NCBI RefSeq assembly: GCF_021266465.1
Contig: NZ_CP089848.1
Span: 806,001-870,000, forward strand
Source: Paralcaligenes sp. KSB-10
Lineage (GTDB): Bacteria > Pseudomonadota > Gammaproteobacteria > Burkholderiales > Burkholderiaceae_B
DNA: 64,000 bases
Reading direction: 5' to 3'
Made by a program: the position numbers and the translations under genes. The notes beneath the pieces were generated by a model. That model worked only from the letters and a program-made list of their open reading frames with translations, was not told the DNA's origin and ran no database searches. The stretch's first letter is position 1; each line of letters starts with the position of its first letter. Positions 54,057 to 62,990 of the stretch are shown one piece after another.

Positions 54057-54386
54057 TTATGTCCGTTGGCAAGCGACCAGAATTGGCAATGCAAGCAGGT
54101 GAAACGACAATGTCTTGCCATGCATGTCCAGATTGAGTGAATCATTCACTCCACCGTCCAGGACATCGTCCAGAACAAAGTTCATGGCCCCGATTTTTGG
54201 CAGCAGATACCTCACGACTCTGGCGGGTCGGCGATACGCAAAATGTTCCGCTACCCGCGATTCGGTCACCTGCGCCACCAGCAAATCGAAATCTTCCGGC
54301 CGATAGGCGATCAGGCTGATATTGATGCGATTGCCTTTATCGCCCGTGCGTGCATGTGCGAGTTCGTATAACTGAATTTCATTCAT
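54057..54386 (-). CDS. AtuA-like small partner (ferredoxin-fold domain protein)
   Basis: 109 residues. Starts MNEIQLYELAHARTGDKGNR and continues INISLIAYRPEDFDLLVAQV, the pattern of the small domain found C-terminal to, or encoded beside, AtuA/DUF1446 proteins (A-R-S/T-G-D-K-G-N signature). Function undefined; probably a subunit of the AtuA protein encoded 27 nt upstream. Confidence 0.85.
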   Translation of the reverse strand: MNEIQLYELAHARTGDKGNRINISLIAYRPEDFDLLVAQVTESRVAEHFAYRRPARVVRYLLPKIGAMNFVLDDVLDGGVNDSLNLDMHGKTLSFHLLALPILVACQRT

Positions 54387-54413
54387 GGCGACGAGACTCT
54401 CAAGTTATAAATT

Positions 54414-55757
54414 TCAGGCTAAGAATTCAAAAGTGGCTGGGGCCTGATCCCTGGGCACCAGACAGGACTGGGTCAATAATCGCTGGCGCTTGGCTACGCG
54501 CACTCCTCCTCCCCCCGCCGGCCCGCCCGTCCATAACGCGGTCACATCGCGCAACAAGCGATCGATGACCCGCACGTCTTCATGCTTGCCTGCAACACGC
54601 AGGCGTATATCCGTAGATTGCCCATCTGGAATGCTTTCCAGCAGGCGACCGGCATCGTCTCCGATTATGCTCAGCACGCCAATCAGATCGAAGCGCAGGT
54701 CCAGAACCTTGCCCATCCGCTTTTGCATCATATCCATTGCCAGGCGCGCACGCGCCTGGGCATTCGGACCCGCGTATGAGATCTCGCCTTCGCCGAACCA
54801 CCCTCCATCGAAGAACACATTGGCCTTGAGCGTGGCTGTTCGGGCATGGCCGCGCACACCACTCAGCCTTACGCAATCCGGGCCCAGTTCGGTGACTTCA
54901 GCCTCGCTGATATCTGCCACGACATCGGGAGTAATGTAAGCCGCCGGATCATGCAACTCGTACAGCAGCTGCTCCTTGACCGTGCGCGCGTCGACCAGTC
55001 CGCCGGTGCCAGACGCCTTGGTGATGACGCAAGCGCCGTCCGGGGAGATCTCCGCAATGGGAAAGCCCACATCATGCATGCCGGGCACATCTTTCTTTCC
55101 CGGATCGGCAAAGTACCCGCCTGTAACTTGAGTGCCGCATTCCAGCAAATGGCCGGCCATGGTTGCCGCGGCAAGCAGATCCCAATCAGTCCGGCCCCAG
55201 CCGAAATGCGCAATGGCCGGCCCCAGGGCAAGCGATGGATCGGCAACCCGGCCCGTAACGACGATTTGCGCTCCGGCCTTGATGGCCCCGGCAATCTCGA
55301 ACGCCCCCTGATACACGTTGGCGCATACAAAGCGATCGTCGTCAAAACCGCCGGGCAGACAGTCTCTTATAACTTGCCTTCCTGCCTTGCTGGATAAATC
55401 GTCGCCCGATACTACGGCGATTCGTGGCGGCACAAGGCCCAATTCGCGAGCCAATCGCCGGATCATCTGCGCCGCTCCCCGAGGATTGGCTGCACCAAAA
55501 TTTCCAACAATGGTTATCCCATGATTCAGACAATCGGCAAGAACGGGCCGCAACTCCAATTCCAGCAATGGCTCGTAGCCCAACTCGGGATCAAGGCGCC
55601 GGGCCAGCTGTGCCGTGGCGAGAGTCCGTTCCGCAAGCATTTCGAACATAAGAGCGGCGGGGCCTCCCCGCTCTATCAGCGTGCGCACCACCGGGCCGGC
55701 GGCGTCGACACGGTCGCCTGAAAAGCCGGCGCCGCACCCTATCAGCAAACGATCCAT
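54414..55757 (-). CDS. AtuA-family (DUF1446) protein
   Basis: 447 residues from the ATG at 55757 (AGGAG 7 nt upstream). Family blocks: LLIGCGAGFSGDRVDAAGPV, NFGAANPRGAAQMIRRLARE, VVTGRVADPSLALGPAIAHFGW, and the long GAKVTKASGTGGLVDARTVKEQLLYE-like stretch near residue 260. AtuA is needed for citronellol/geraniol catabolism in Pseudomonas, but homologues occur with varied CoA-linked pathways and the reaction is unknown. First gene of the operon AtuA, small partner, Bug, SDR, divergent from a LysR regulator. Confidence 0.9.
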   Translation of the reverse strand: MDRLLIGCGAGFSGDRVDAAGPVVRTLIERGGPAALMFEMLAERTLATAQLARRLDPELGYEPLLELELRPVLADCLNHGITIVGNFGAANPRGAAQMIRRLARELGLVPPRIAVVSGDDLSSKAGRQVIRDCLPGGFDDDRFVCANVYQGAFEIAGAIKAGAQIVVTGRVADPSLALGPAIAHFGWGRTDWDLLAAATMAGHLLECGTQVTGGYFADPGKKDVPGMHDVGFPIAEISPDGACVITKASGTGGLVDARTVKEQLLYELHDPAAYITPDVVADISEAEVTELGPDCVRLSGVRGHARTATLKANVFFDGGWFGEGEISYAGPNAQARARLAMDMMQKRMGKVLDLRFDLIGVLSIIGDDAGRLLESIPDGQSTDIRLRVAGKHEDVRVIDRLLRDVTALWTGGPAGGGGVRVAKRQRLLTQSCLVPRDQAPATFEFLA

Positions 55758-55800
55758 ATCCCTGCTCCTTTTCCACGGCAAGCTTGAACCATTTGTTTTT

Positions 55801-55833
55801 GTATGTAAACTTAATATATCTTAATGTTTATAC
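55801..55833 (+). promoter_or_regulatory. Likely LysR operator between AtuA and lysR genes
   Basis: GTATGTAAAC at 55801-55810 and GTTTATAC at 55826-55833 form an imperfect inverted repeat around an inner TTAA-TATATC-TTAA dyad. Position in an 86-bp divergent region fits a LysR-type regulatory site. Confidence 0.5.
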
Positions 55834-55843
55834 TGTTTTTTTA

Positions 55844-56746
55844 ATGAATCTTTCCGGTCGTTTGATCGACGCTTTCCTGGCTCTGGAAGAAACCCGGCGC
55901 TTCTCGATTGCGGCGCGGCGTTGTCATGTGTCGCCCTCCGCCTTCAGCCAGATGATCGGCCGCCTGGAAGAAAAGGTCGGCACCCGCCTTTTTGATCGAG
56001 ATACCCGCAATGTGGCTCTTACTCCCGAAGGAGAAGTGTTTTCCTCCGGCGCCCATCGCATAGCCGCCGAAATCCACGCTTCCATGGCGGAACTCAATGA
56101 GAGATCCCTGCTGCGCAAAGGCCGGGTTTCCATAGCGGCCCCGCCCTCTCTGGCTGCCGCCTGGCTGCCGCAACTGATGGCCAACTTCAAAGTGGATCAT
56201 CCGGGAATCGATATACGCCTGCACGATGTCGTTTCGGACCGCTGCCTGGATATGATCGCCCGAGGCGAAGTGGATCTGGGCCTTAACGCACAACGCGGTA
56301 ACGATCTCGAGTTCGACACACGGCTGCTGTTCAATGAGCGCTTGTATTTGATCTGCCGGGAAGACGATCCCCTGGCCCATCTAAAGCAAATCAGGCTAAG
56401 CCATCTCAAGGACCGCGACTTTATCCACACCGTGCGTTCAGGCAGCGTATGGCAACAGATGCAAGGCTTGCTAAGCGGAACCAAAATTCGCGACAGCGGC
56501 CTGGAGGTTGCGCAGTTCGGCACCTTGGCCGGATTGATCTCCAGCGGCTTCGGCATCAGTATTGTGCCCCAACTGGCAGTGTATCTCTGTAATCGCCCCG
56601 GCCTGCTTGCTTGTCCCATCAATGCCAGGAAAGCATTGCGCCCCATCTATATTATCAAGCGCAAGGACAGAAGCCTTTCGGCGGCAGCGCAGGCAATGTG
56701 GAATCAAATTGAAAAATCGCCCCCAGGAGGCATGCTGGACAAGTGA
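55844..56746 (+). CDS. LysR-family transcriptional regulator
   Basis: 300 residues from the ATG at 55844 (a longer reading from 55784 would run through the operator). HTH: FSIAARRCHVSPSAFSQMIG, RLEEKVGTRLFDRDTRNVAL. The effector domain GRVSIAAPPSLAAAWLPQLM, GEVDLGLNAQ, FGTLAGLISSGFGISIVPQL follows. Presumably controls the divergent AtuA operon and perhaps the BenE-type transporter gene 172 nt downstream. Confidence 0.93.
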   Translation: MNLSGRLIDAFLALEETRRFSIAARRCHVSPSAFSQMIGRLEEKVGTRLFDRDTRNVALTPEGEVFSSGAHRIAAEIHASMAELNERSLLRKGRVSIAAPPSLAAAWLPQLMANFKVDHPGIDIRLHDVVSDRCLDMIARGEVDLGLNAQRGNDLEFDTRLLFNERLYLICREDDPLAHLKQIRLSHLKDRDFIHTVRSGSVWQQMQGLLSGTKIRDSGLEVAQFGTLAGLISSGFGISIVPQLAVYLCNRPGLLACPINARKALRPIYIIKRKDRSLSAAAQAMWNQIEKSPPGGMLDK

Positions 56747-56918
56747 AATCAATGCAACTCGGCCGAATCGCGCCCAAGCATGGCGCCCTCCCGGACACCA
56801 GGCTCGGCGGCAGTGACCATCGGCTCATTCGTGAAGAAGCAGCCTTCAAGTGTTAGCATGCCGCTTTTGCGCCCGATAAAAGAATGGCGCCGCACGTTCT
56901 TAGCCAAGAAGGACCGCT

Positions 56919-58088
56919 GTGAGCAACTGGTTCAAGATTTCCCACATTTCCGCCGGCTTCATTGCGGTGCTTGTCGGCTACACCAGCTCGGTAGCCATTG
57001 TTTTCCAGGCGGCGCACGCTGCCGGGGCCACCCCGGCCGAACTGGACTCATGGCTCTGGGCGCTGGGCGTAGGCATGGCCGTAACCTGCATCGGCCTGTC
57101 CCTCTATTATCGCAGCCCGGTGCTGACGGCGTGGTCCACGCCCGGCGCCGCGCTATTGGCCACCAGCCTGTCCGGGCTGAGCATGTCCGAGGCGATTGGC
57201 GCCTTCCTGTTTTGCTCGCTGCTGATAACGGTATGCGGGATCACGGGCTGGTTTCAAAAGATCATGCACTACATCCCCAAGGCCATTGCCTCGGCCATGC
57301 TGGCCGGGATACTGATCCGCTTCGGGATGAACCTGTTTACCGCCATGCAGACTCAGTTGGTACTGGTGGGCCTGATGTTCCTTACCTTTTTGCTGGCCCG
57401 GCAATGGCTGCCCCGCTATACCGTTCCATTGGCGCTGGCGGTGGGTATTGCATGGGCGGCGGTGCAAAACCTTCTGCAGCTCGATGCCTTGAACTGGGCT
57501 CCGGCGAGCCCCGTATTCATGATGCCCAGCTTTTCCGTTTCAAGCTTGATCGGGGTCGGCATCCCCCTGTTCATCGTTACGATGACTTCCCAGAATGTGC
57601 CGGGCCTGGCGGTGCTGCGCGCCAACGGCTATCAGGTGCCGGCGTCGCCGCTTATCAGTTGGACCGGAATAACGGGTTTGCTGCTGGCGCCGTTTGGCGG
57701 TTTTTCCTTTAACCTGGCGGCCATTACCGCGGCCATTTGCATGAGCAAGGACGCCGACCCCAATCCTGAAAAACGCTATCTGGCCTCGATCTGGGCCGGA
57801 CTCTTCTACTTGGCGACGGGTATTTTCGGTGCCACAGTGGTCGGGCTGTTCACGGCTTTTCCTTCGGAACTGGTGGCCGCCATCGCAGGCCTGGCGCTAC
57901 TGGGCACTATCGGCAACAGCCTGGCTGGCGCACTCGAGGACGCGAACGGGCGCGAGGCAGCCCTGATCACCTTTGTAACGACGGCATCCGGACTTACGCT
58001 CATGGGCATAGGCAGCGCATTCTGGGGGCTGGTGTTCGGGACTGTTGCGCATGTGATAAGCCGTTCCATACGCATCAGACTCCATTAG
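56919..58088 (+). CDS. BenE-type (benzoate:H+ symporter family) transporter
   Basis: 389 residues starting with GTG (AAGGA 5 nt upstream). Around 12 membrane helices; family blocks ISAGFIAVLVGYTSSVAIVF, WSTPGAALLATSLSGLSMSE, FIVTMTSQNVPGLAVLRANG and ICMSKDADPNPEKRYLASIW match BenE. Probably imports an aromatic or other carboxylate with protons. Follows the LysR gene on the same strand. Confidence 0.92.
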   Translation: MSNWFKISHISAGFIAVLVGYTSSVAIVFQAAHAAGATPAELDSWLWALGVGMAVTCIGLSLYYRSPVLTAWSTPGAALLATSLSGLSMSEAIGAFLFCSLLITVCGITGWFQKIMHYIPKAIASAMLAGILIRFGMNLFTAMQTQLVLVGLMFLTFLLARQWLPRYTVPLALAVGIAWAAVQNLLQLDALNWAPASPVFMMPSFSVSSLIGVGIPLFIVTMTSQNVPGLAVLRANGYQVPASPLISWTGITGLLLAPFGGFSFNLAAITAAICMSKDADPNPEKRYLASIWAGLFYLATGIFGATVVGLFTAFPSELVAAIAGLALLGTIGNSLAGALEDANGREAALITFVTTASGLTLMGIGSAFWGLVFGTVAHVISRSIRIRLH

Positions 58089-58104
58089 CGGCAGGCAGGC
58101 GACG

Positions 58105-58344
58105 ATGAATCCCGAAGACCTCCAGCTCCTGGTGACGCGCACCATGCCTTACGGCAAGTACAAAGGGCGCCTGATCGCCGACCTGCCGGGACACTACCTT
58201 AACTGGTTTGCCCGCGAAGGTTTCCCCAAAGGCGAGATCGGCCGCCTGTTGGCCTTGATGCAGGAAATCGATCACAACGGCCTGTCCCCGCTCCTGGCGC
58301 CTTTGCGAGGCCAAACAGGCGCCGGCGGCACTAAAGTAGAATAA
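58105..58344 (+). CDS. DUF3820 family protein
   Basis: 79 residues. MPYGKYKGRLIADLPGHYLN and WFAREGFPKGEIGRLLALMQ match the DUF3820 family of small soluble proteins, of unclear function (one member in Pseudomonas is called a quorum-sensing-regulated virulence factor). 16 nt after the BenE-type gene. Confidence 0.88.
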   Translation: MNPEDLQLLVTRTMPYGKYKGRLIADLPGHYLNWFAREGFPKGEIGRLLALMQEIDHNGLSPLLAPLRGQTGAGGTKVE

Positions 58345-58423
58345 GAAACGCTATGATCGTGTCCGCGACGCAAGTATCATGCATCGCTTGCGATAAAAAC
58401 TTTGTATATAGAGCCGAGCCATA

Positions 58424-59647
58424 ATGTTTGATGCTTTCCCAGACCCCCGCCTTGCGCATCTGGCCCCGCGCCTGCATGCCGGCGTGGTGGAGTTCCCCGT
58501 CTACCATATGCGCGGCGGAACTTCCACCGGGATAGTGCTTTGGCAACGCCATCTGCCAGCCACGCCCGAGTTGCGCGACGAACTGATCCGGCACCTGATG
58601 GGAGTCCCACTCGAAGGGGAACTCACCCAGAACAGGCAAATCACAGGACTGGGGCGCGGCCCGGCAACCAGCAACAAGGTTTTTATTGTCGATTTCAGCG
58701 AAGACGGCAAAACCCTGATCAGCACATTGGCGCAGCTGGCGGCAACAAAAAGCGCCATCGACTGGAGTGTCAATTGCGGCAATATGTCGGCCGCCCTGCC
58801 GCTTTATGCACTCGACACCGGACTGGTCCAATGGGGGCCGGAACCATCGGCTGCCACGCTGGACATATTCAATACCAATACCCAAACACGATTGTCGGCC
58901 GTCATGCAACTGCAACAAGGCCGGCTCGAAGCCAATACGGAAATCCCTGGTGTGGAAGGCGCCTTCCCCGGAGTCGACCTTTATCTGCATAAACCGGTCG
59001 GCGCCAAGACCGGAAGACTATTGCCCACCGGCGCAGTCATTGACCGCATCGCTGGCCTGGATGTCAGTTGCGTGGATGTCGCTGTACCCATGGTAATCGT
59101 GGCCGCGGCCGACCTGGGCAAAACCGGTTGCGAAACGGCCGGGGAACTCGATGCCGACCTCCAGTTCAAAGCCCGCCTGCGGGAGATCTGGACGGATGCC
59201 GGGCACAAGATGGAGCTCAAGAACCGCGACGGCAGCCTGATGACGGCGGAACAATTGCGTGCCAGTGAAACCATCCCGAAAGTCTGCATAGTGTCGTCGC
59301 CGCAAGCCGGCGGAAACATCAACGCCCGTTACTTCACTCCCCAGCAGGCACATGCCTCGCTGGCCGTGTCGGGAGGCTGCTGCCTGGCCGCGGCCTGCTT
59401 GCTGCCAGGCTCCGTGGCGCACGGCATTGCCGCCGGGCTGTCGCCGGTAAGCGCTCAGTCGCAAACCCAGCGCGTCCTGATTGAAAACCCCGCCGGAATC
59501 CTGGAAGCCCGCGTCGACGCCGTCCTGGATGACGGACACACCCGTATTGAACAGGCCGCATACCGCCGCAGCGCACAGATTCTGCTGCGCGGTTCGATGC
59601 CTCTGTACCGGGCATCCAACGAACTAAAAGCCTACCTGTCTCAATAA
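58424..59647 (+). CDS. PrpF-family isomerase (methylaconitate/oxalomesaconate tautomerase type)
   Basis: 407 residues with the diaminopimelate-epimerase-like two-domain fold of PrpF. Key stretches: VYHMRGGTSTGIVLW (the usual R-G-G-T-S-K-G has Thr for Lys here), GLGRGPATSNKVFIV, WSVNCGNMSAALPL and VDVAVPMVIVAAADLGKTG. Relatives isomerise 2-methylaconitate, or tautomerise 4-oxalomesaconate in gallate degradation (GalD). The Lys to Thr change next to the first motif is worth noting, since that Lys is in the PrpF active site. Substrate not assignable. Confidence 0.88.
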   Translation: MFDAFPDPRLAHLAPRLHAGVVEFPVYHMRGGTSTGIVLWQRHLPATPELRDELIRHLMGVPLEGELTQNRQITGLGRGPATSNKVFIVDFSEDGKTLISTLAQLAATKSAIDWSVNCGNMSAALPLYALDTGLVQWGPEPSAATLDIFNTNTQTRLSAVMQLQQGRLEANTEIPGVEGAFPGVDLYLHKPVGAKTGRLLPTGAVIDRIAGLDVSCVDVAVPMVIVAAADLGKTGCETAGELDADLQFKARLREIWTDAGHKMELKNRDGSLMTAEQLRASETIPKVCIVSSPQAGGNINARYFTPQQAHASLAVSGGCCLAAACLLPGSVAHGIAAGLSPVSAQSQTQRVLIENPAGILEARVDAVLDDGHTRIEQAAYRRSAQILLRGSMPLYRASNELKAYLSQ

Positions 59648-59656
59648 TCGCCAACA

Positions 59657-61177
59657 ATGTCCAACACTAAAGAAGTTCCGCTTTATTCCACCCTGTCTCA
59701 CACCGATGTACGTTCCGTAATCACAGGATTGATGCTGGCGATTCTACTGGGCGCCCTGGACCAGACCATTGTCTCGGTGGCACTGCCCATGATGTCGTCC
59801 GACCTGCAGGGGGTCGACCTGCTCGCATGGGTTGTATCCGGCTACCTGATTGCGGTGGCGGTTGCCACGCCCATCTATGGCAAGCTGGGCGACCTGTACG
59901 GACGCCGCATCATGCTCTCGAGCGCCATCAGTGTGTTTCTGCTGGCATCCATAGCCTGCGCCATGGCGCCGTCCATGCCTTTTCTGGTGGGCTCGCGTAT
60001 TGTCCAGGGCCTGGGCGGCGGCGGTCTGATTTCCGTTGCGCAGGCCATTGTGGCGGACGTGGTTGCGCCGCGCGATCGTGGCCGCTACCAGGGGTATATC
60101 AGCGGCGCCTTCGCCGTCGCCAGCGTAACCGGGCCGCTTGCAGGTGGATTCCTGACGACCTATCTTTCCTGGCGCTGGGTGTTCTGGATCAATCTGCCGC
60201 TGGGGCTGATAGCCTTGTTCATTTCACGCCGGGCCTTGAAACTGCTGCCTACCCCGAACATCAAACGGCCCATCGATTATCCCGGCGCAATCCTGCTGAC
60301 TATCGGCCTGGCGACCTTGCTGATTGGCGTAACGCGTGTCGGCCAGGGCAGCGCATGGCTCGATGCAGGCAATCTGAAATTGTTTGCCGCCACCCTCGCC
60401 GCCTTGGCCGCCTTCTTTTGGCAGGAACAGCATACGGCCGAACCGATCGTTCCGCTCAATCTGTTCCGCAGCCCCACGGTCGCCATTTCCTGCATGATCC
60501 TGTTTATCGCATTCATCCAAATCGTCTCGCTTTCAGTACTGATTCCTTTACGCTTGCAGATGCTGACCACCGTGGGTGCCGACGGCGCGGCGCTGCAACT
60601 GGTCCCCCTGTCGCTGGCAGTACCCTTCGGCGCCTTTATCGGCGGCAAACTGATGACCAGCACCGGCCGCTACAAGCGCATCCAAATCGCCGGGGCCTCC
60701 ATAGTGCCTTTGGCCGTGCTCGGGCTGGCCTTCATCAATCCGCATACTGTCGTGCCAGGCCTTGTATGCATGGCGCTCATCGGGCTGGGCATTGGCCTGC
60801 AATTACCCACATCGACCGTCGCCGTGCAAAACGCAGTGGAACATCGATACGTAGGCATCGCCACCGCGGTATCGGCATTCTGCCGGTCGCTCGGCGCCGC
60901 CATCGGTATTGCCGTGCTGATGGCGCTTCTTCTGGCCACCCTGCAAGCCAAGGTTCCCGCGGCGGTCGCCTCATTTTCGGGGGCCGATATCATCAAAGCC
61001 ATGATGGGCGACGCGCAGGTGCACATAGACGCCATGGTCAAGGCCCAGTTGGCCATAACCGTGGAAGGCGCTTTCCGGAAAATCTTCGTCATCAGCGCGC
61101 TGATCGCTTTCGTCTCGTTTATATTGAGCCTGGTAATCGCCGACGAAACCCTCGAAGGGAAAAAACCCGCATCTTGA
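59657..61177 (+). CDS. DHA2-family (14-helix) MFS drug exporter
   Basis: 506 residues, about 14 helices. Motif A GKLGDLYGRRIM, motif C-like GGGGLISVAQAIVADVVAPR and GAFAVASVTGPLAGGFLTTY, LDQTIVSVALPMM (motif D1) in helix 1. EmrB/QacA type proton antiporter. Starts 9 nt after the PrpF gene and its stop is 8 nt before the thioesterase ATG, so it is embedded in a catabolic operon and may export an intermediate. Confidence 0.92.
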   Translation: MSNTKEVPLYSTLSHTDVRSVITGLMLAILLGALDQTIVSVALPMMSSDLQGVDLLAWVVSGYLIAVAVATPIYGKLGDLYGRRIMLSSAISVFLLASIACAMAPSMPFLVGSRIVQGLGGGGLISVAQAIVADVVAPRDRGRYQGYISGAFAVASVTGPLAGGFLTTYLSWRWVFWINLPLGLIALFISRRALKLLPTPNIKRPIDYPGAILLTIGLATLLIGVTRVGQGSAWLDAGNLKLFAATLAALAAFFWQEQHTAEPIVPLNLFRSPTVAISCMILFIAFIQIVSLSVLIPLRLQMLTTVGADGAALQLVPLSLAVPFGAFIGGKLMTSTGRYKRIQIAGASIVPLAVLGLAFINPHTVVPGLVCMALIGLGIGLQLPTSTVAVQNAVEHRYVGIATAVSAFCRSLGAAIGIAVLMALLLATLQAKVPAAVASFSGADIIKAMMGDAQVHIDAMVKAQLAITVEGAFRKIFVISALIAFVSFILSLVIADETLEGKKPAS

Positions 61178-61185
61178 GTACAGCA

Positions 61186-61608
61186 ATGACAGACATACCG
61201 GAAGGCTATCGCCCGCTTCAAAACCGTAGTGAATTCACCGATCTATGCGGCCCGCTTTTCGAAAAAGTCGAAAATGGCCGGCGCTCGGAACTGGCCATAC
61301 GCATCGAGAAAAAGCACGGCAATTTGCGCGGCATCACTCATGGCGGCTTGCTGATGACACTGGCCGACACCGCTCTTGGCGACGCAATCGTCCAAAGCTA
61401 CTCTATGCCTGTAGGCTTGGTCACCGTCAGCCTGAACACCGATTTCATGAAATCGGCAAAAATAGGTGAATGGGTGGCTGCGCGCGTCAGCATACAAAAA
61501 ACCGGCAAGCGCCTGGCCTTTGCAGATTGCACTCTGTTCGTGGGCGACCAGAAAATATTGCGGGCCAGCGGTGTGTTTGCAGTCATGGAACGGCAAGCAG
61601 GCCGCTAG
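61186..61608 (+). CDS. PaaI-type hotdog thioesterase
   Basis: 140 residues. Hotdog motif RGITHGGLLMTLADTALGDA (HGG with following Asp), VSLNTDFMKSAKIGEWVAAR, and the typical ending ASGVFAVM. Hydrolyses acyl- or aryl-CoA thioesters, often relieving dead-end CoA esters. Start ATG 61186; next gene is an acyl-CoA dehydrogenase 65 nt away. Confidence 0.92.
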   Translation: MTDIPEGYRPLQNRSEFTDLCGPLFEKVENGRRSELAIRIEKKHGNLRGITHGGLLMTLADTALGDAIVQSYSMPVGLVTVSLNTDFMKSAKIGEWVAARVSIQKTGKRLAFADCTLFVGDQKILRASGVFAVMERQAGR

Positions 61609-61673
61609 GAACACACGCAATAAAAACTGTTCAATGTCCCAGGAAACAGACTTCATTACAGGAAAGAAATCCC

Positions 61674-62828
61674 ATGATTCGCGACCCCGAGATTCAAACC
61701 ATGCTGGAAGACAGCGTCCGCCGCTTTGTCCGCGAGGCGCTGGTCCCCATTGAAGATCAGGTCGCCGAAACTGACCAGATCCCGCCGGAAATAGCTCGGC
61801 AGATGAAAGAGCTGGGCCTGTTCGGCCTGTCGCTCCCCGAAGAATACGGCGGGCTGGGCATCACCATGGAAGAAGAAGTCCGAATCGCCATGGAGCTTGG
61901 GCAGACTTCGCCCGCCTTCCGTTCCCTGATAGGCACCAACAACGGCATAGGCTCGCAAGGCCTGGTCATCGACGGCACGCCGGAACAAAAACAGCGCTAT
62001 CTGCCCGGATTGGCGGCGGGTGAACTGATCGGATCTTTTGCGCTGACCGAACCCGAGGCCGGCTCGGATGCGGCATCGCTTAAAACCACCGCCGACCGCG
62101 ACGGCGACTTTTATGTGCTGAACGGCACCAAGCGTTTCATCACCAACGCCCCCCACGCCGCCATATTCACGGTCATGGCCCGCACATCGCGGGAAGCCAG
62201 GGGCGCCTCGGCCATTTCCGCTTTCATAGTCGAGGCCAACACCCCGGGCCTGTCGCTGGGCAAGATCGATAAGAAAATGGGCCAGAAAGGCGCGCATACC
62301 TGCGATGTCATTTTCGAAAACTGCCGCGTTCCCGCGGCCAACCTGATTGGCGGCAAAGAAGGAGTTGGCTTCAAAACCGCCATGAAAGTGCTGGACAAGG
62401 GGCGCCTGCACATCGCAGCGGTAGCTATCGGCGCCGCCAAACGCATGTTGCGGGATGCCGTGCAATACGCGGGACAGCGCAAGCAATTCGGCCATGCCAT
62501 CGCCGACTTCCAGTTGATCCAAGGCATGCTGGCCGACAGCAAAACCGAAATCTATGCCGCGGAATGCATGGTGCTCGACGCGTCGCGCCGCCGCGACGAT
62601 GGCGAAAATGTGTCGGTCCTGGCCTCCTGCGCCAAGTACTTCTCCACTGAAATGTGCTGCCGTGTTGCCGATCGCGCGGTACAGATCTTCGGCGGCGCCG
62701 GCTACATTACCGAATACGGCATCGAACGTTTCTATCGCGATGTACGCCTGTTCCGCCTGTACGAAGGCACCTCGCAGATCCAGCAGGTTATTATCGCCAA
62801 GCACCTGATCAAGGAACAGGACGTGTAA
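61674..62828 (+). CDS. Acyl-CoA dehydrogenase
   Basis: 384 residues from the ATG at 61674 (GGAAAG upstream). Signatures FALTEPEAGSDAASLKTTAD (FAD/substrate), GTKRFITNAPHAAIF, QRKQFGHAIADFQLIQGMLA, QIFGGAGYITEYGIERFYRD and the catalytic Glu in RLYEGTSQIQQVIIAKHL. Introduces a 2,3-double bond into an acyl-CoA using electron-transfer flavoprotein. Last gene of the plus-strand catabolic run. Confidence 0.95.
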   Translation: MIRDPEIQTMLEDSVRRFVREALVPIEDQVAETDQIPPEIARQMKELGLFGLSLPEEYGGLGITMEEEVRIAMELGQTSPAFRSLIGTNNGIGSQGLVIDGTPEQKQRYLPGLAAGELIGSFALTEPEAGSDAASLKTTADRDGDFYVLNGTKRFITNAPHAAIFTVMARTSREARGASAISAFIVEANTPGLSLGKIDKKMGQKGAHTCDVIFENCRVPAANLIGGKEGVGFKTAMKVLDKGRLHIAAVAIGAAKRMLRDAVQYAGQRKQFGHAIADFQLIQGMLADSKTEIYAAECMVLDASRRRDDGENVSVLASCAKYFSTEMCCRVADRAVQIFGGAGYITEYGIERFYRDVRLFRLYEGTSQIQQVIIAKHLIKEQDV

Positions 62829-62927
62829 GCAAGACCGGCAATTCCGCATAAACAGGGCCGGGTACGGATGCCCGGCGGGCGCAGCGAACAGTTGGCTGAC
62901 ACGGATGTAACAAATTTTCTCACCCTT

Positions 62928-62960
62928 CTGTCATAAACAATTCATAAATCTGCCATAATC
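62928..62960 (+). promoter_or_regulatory. Pho box (three PhoB half-sites) upstream of the PiT gene
   Basis: Three direct 11-nt units in phase: CTGTCATAAAC, AATTCATAAAT, CTGCCATAATC. They follow the PhoB consensus CTGTCAT with 4-nt A/T spacers. The last unit provides a CATAAT -10 at 62954-62959, 32 nt before the ATG. Confidence 0.8.
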
Positions 62961-62990
62961 GCAGCACTTTCTCCCCTGCGCCCCCGCCCC

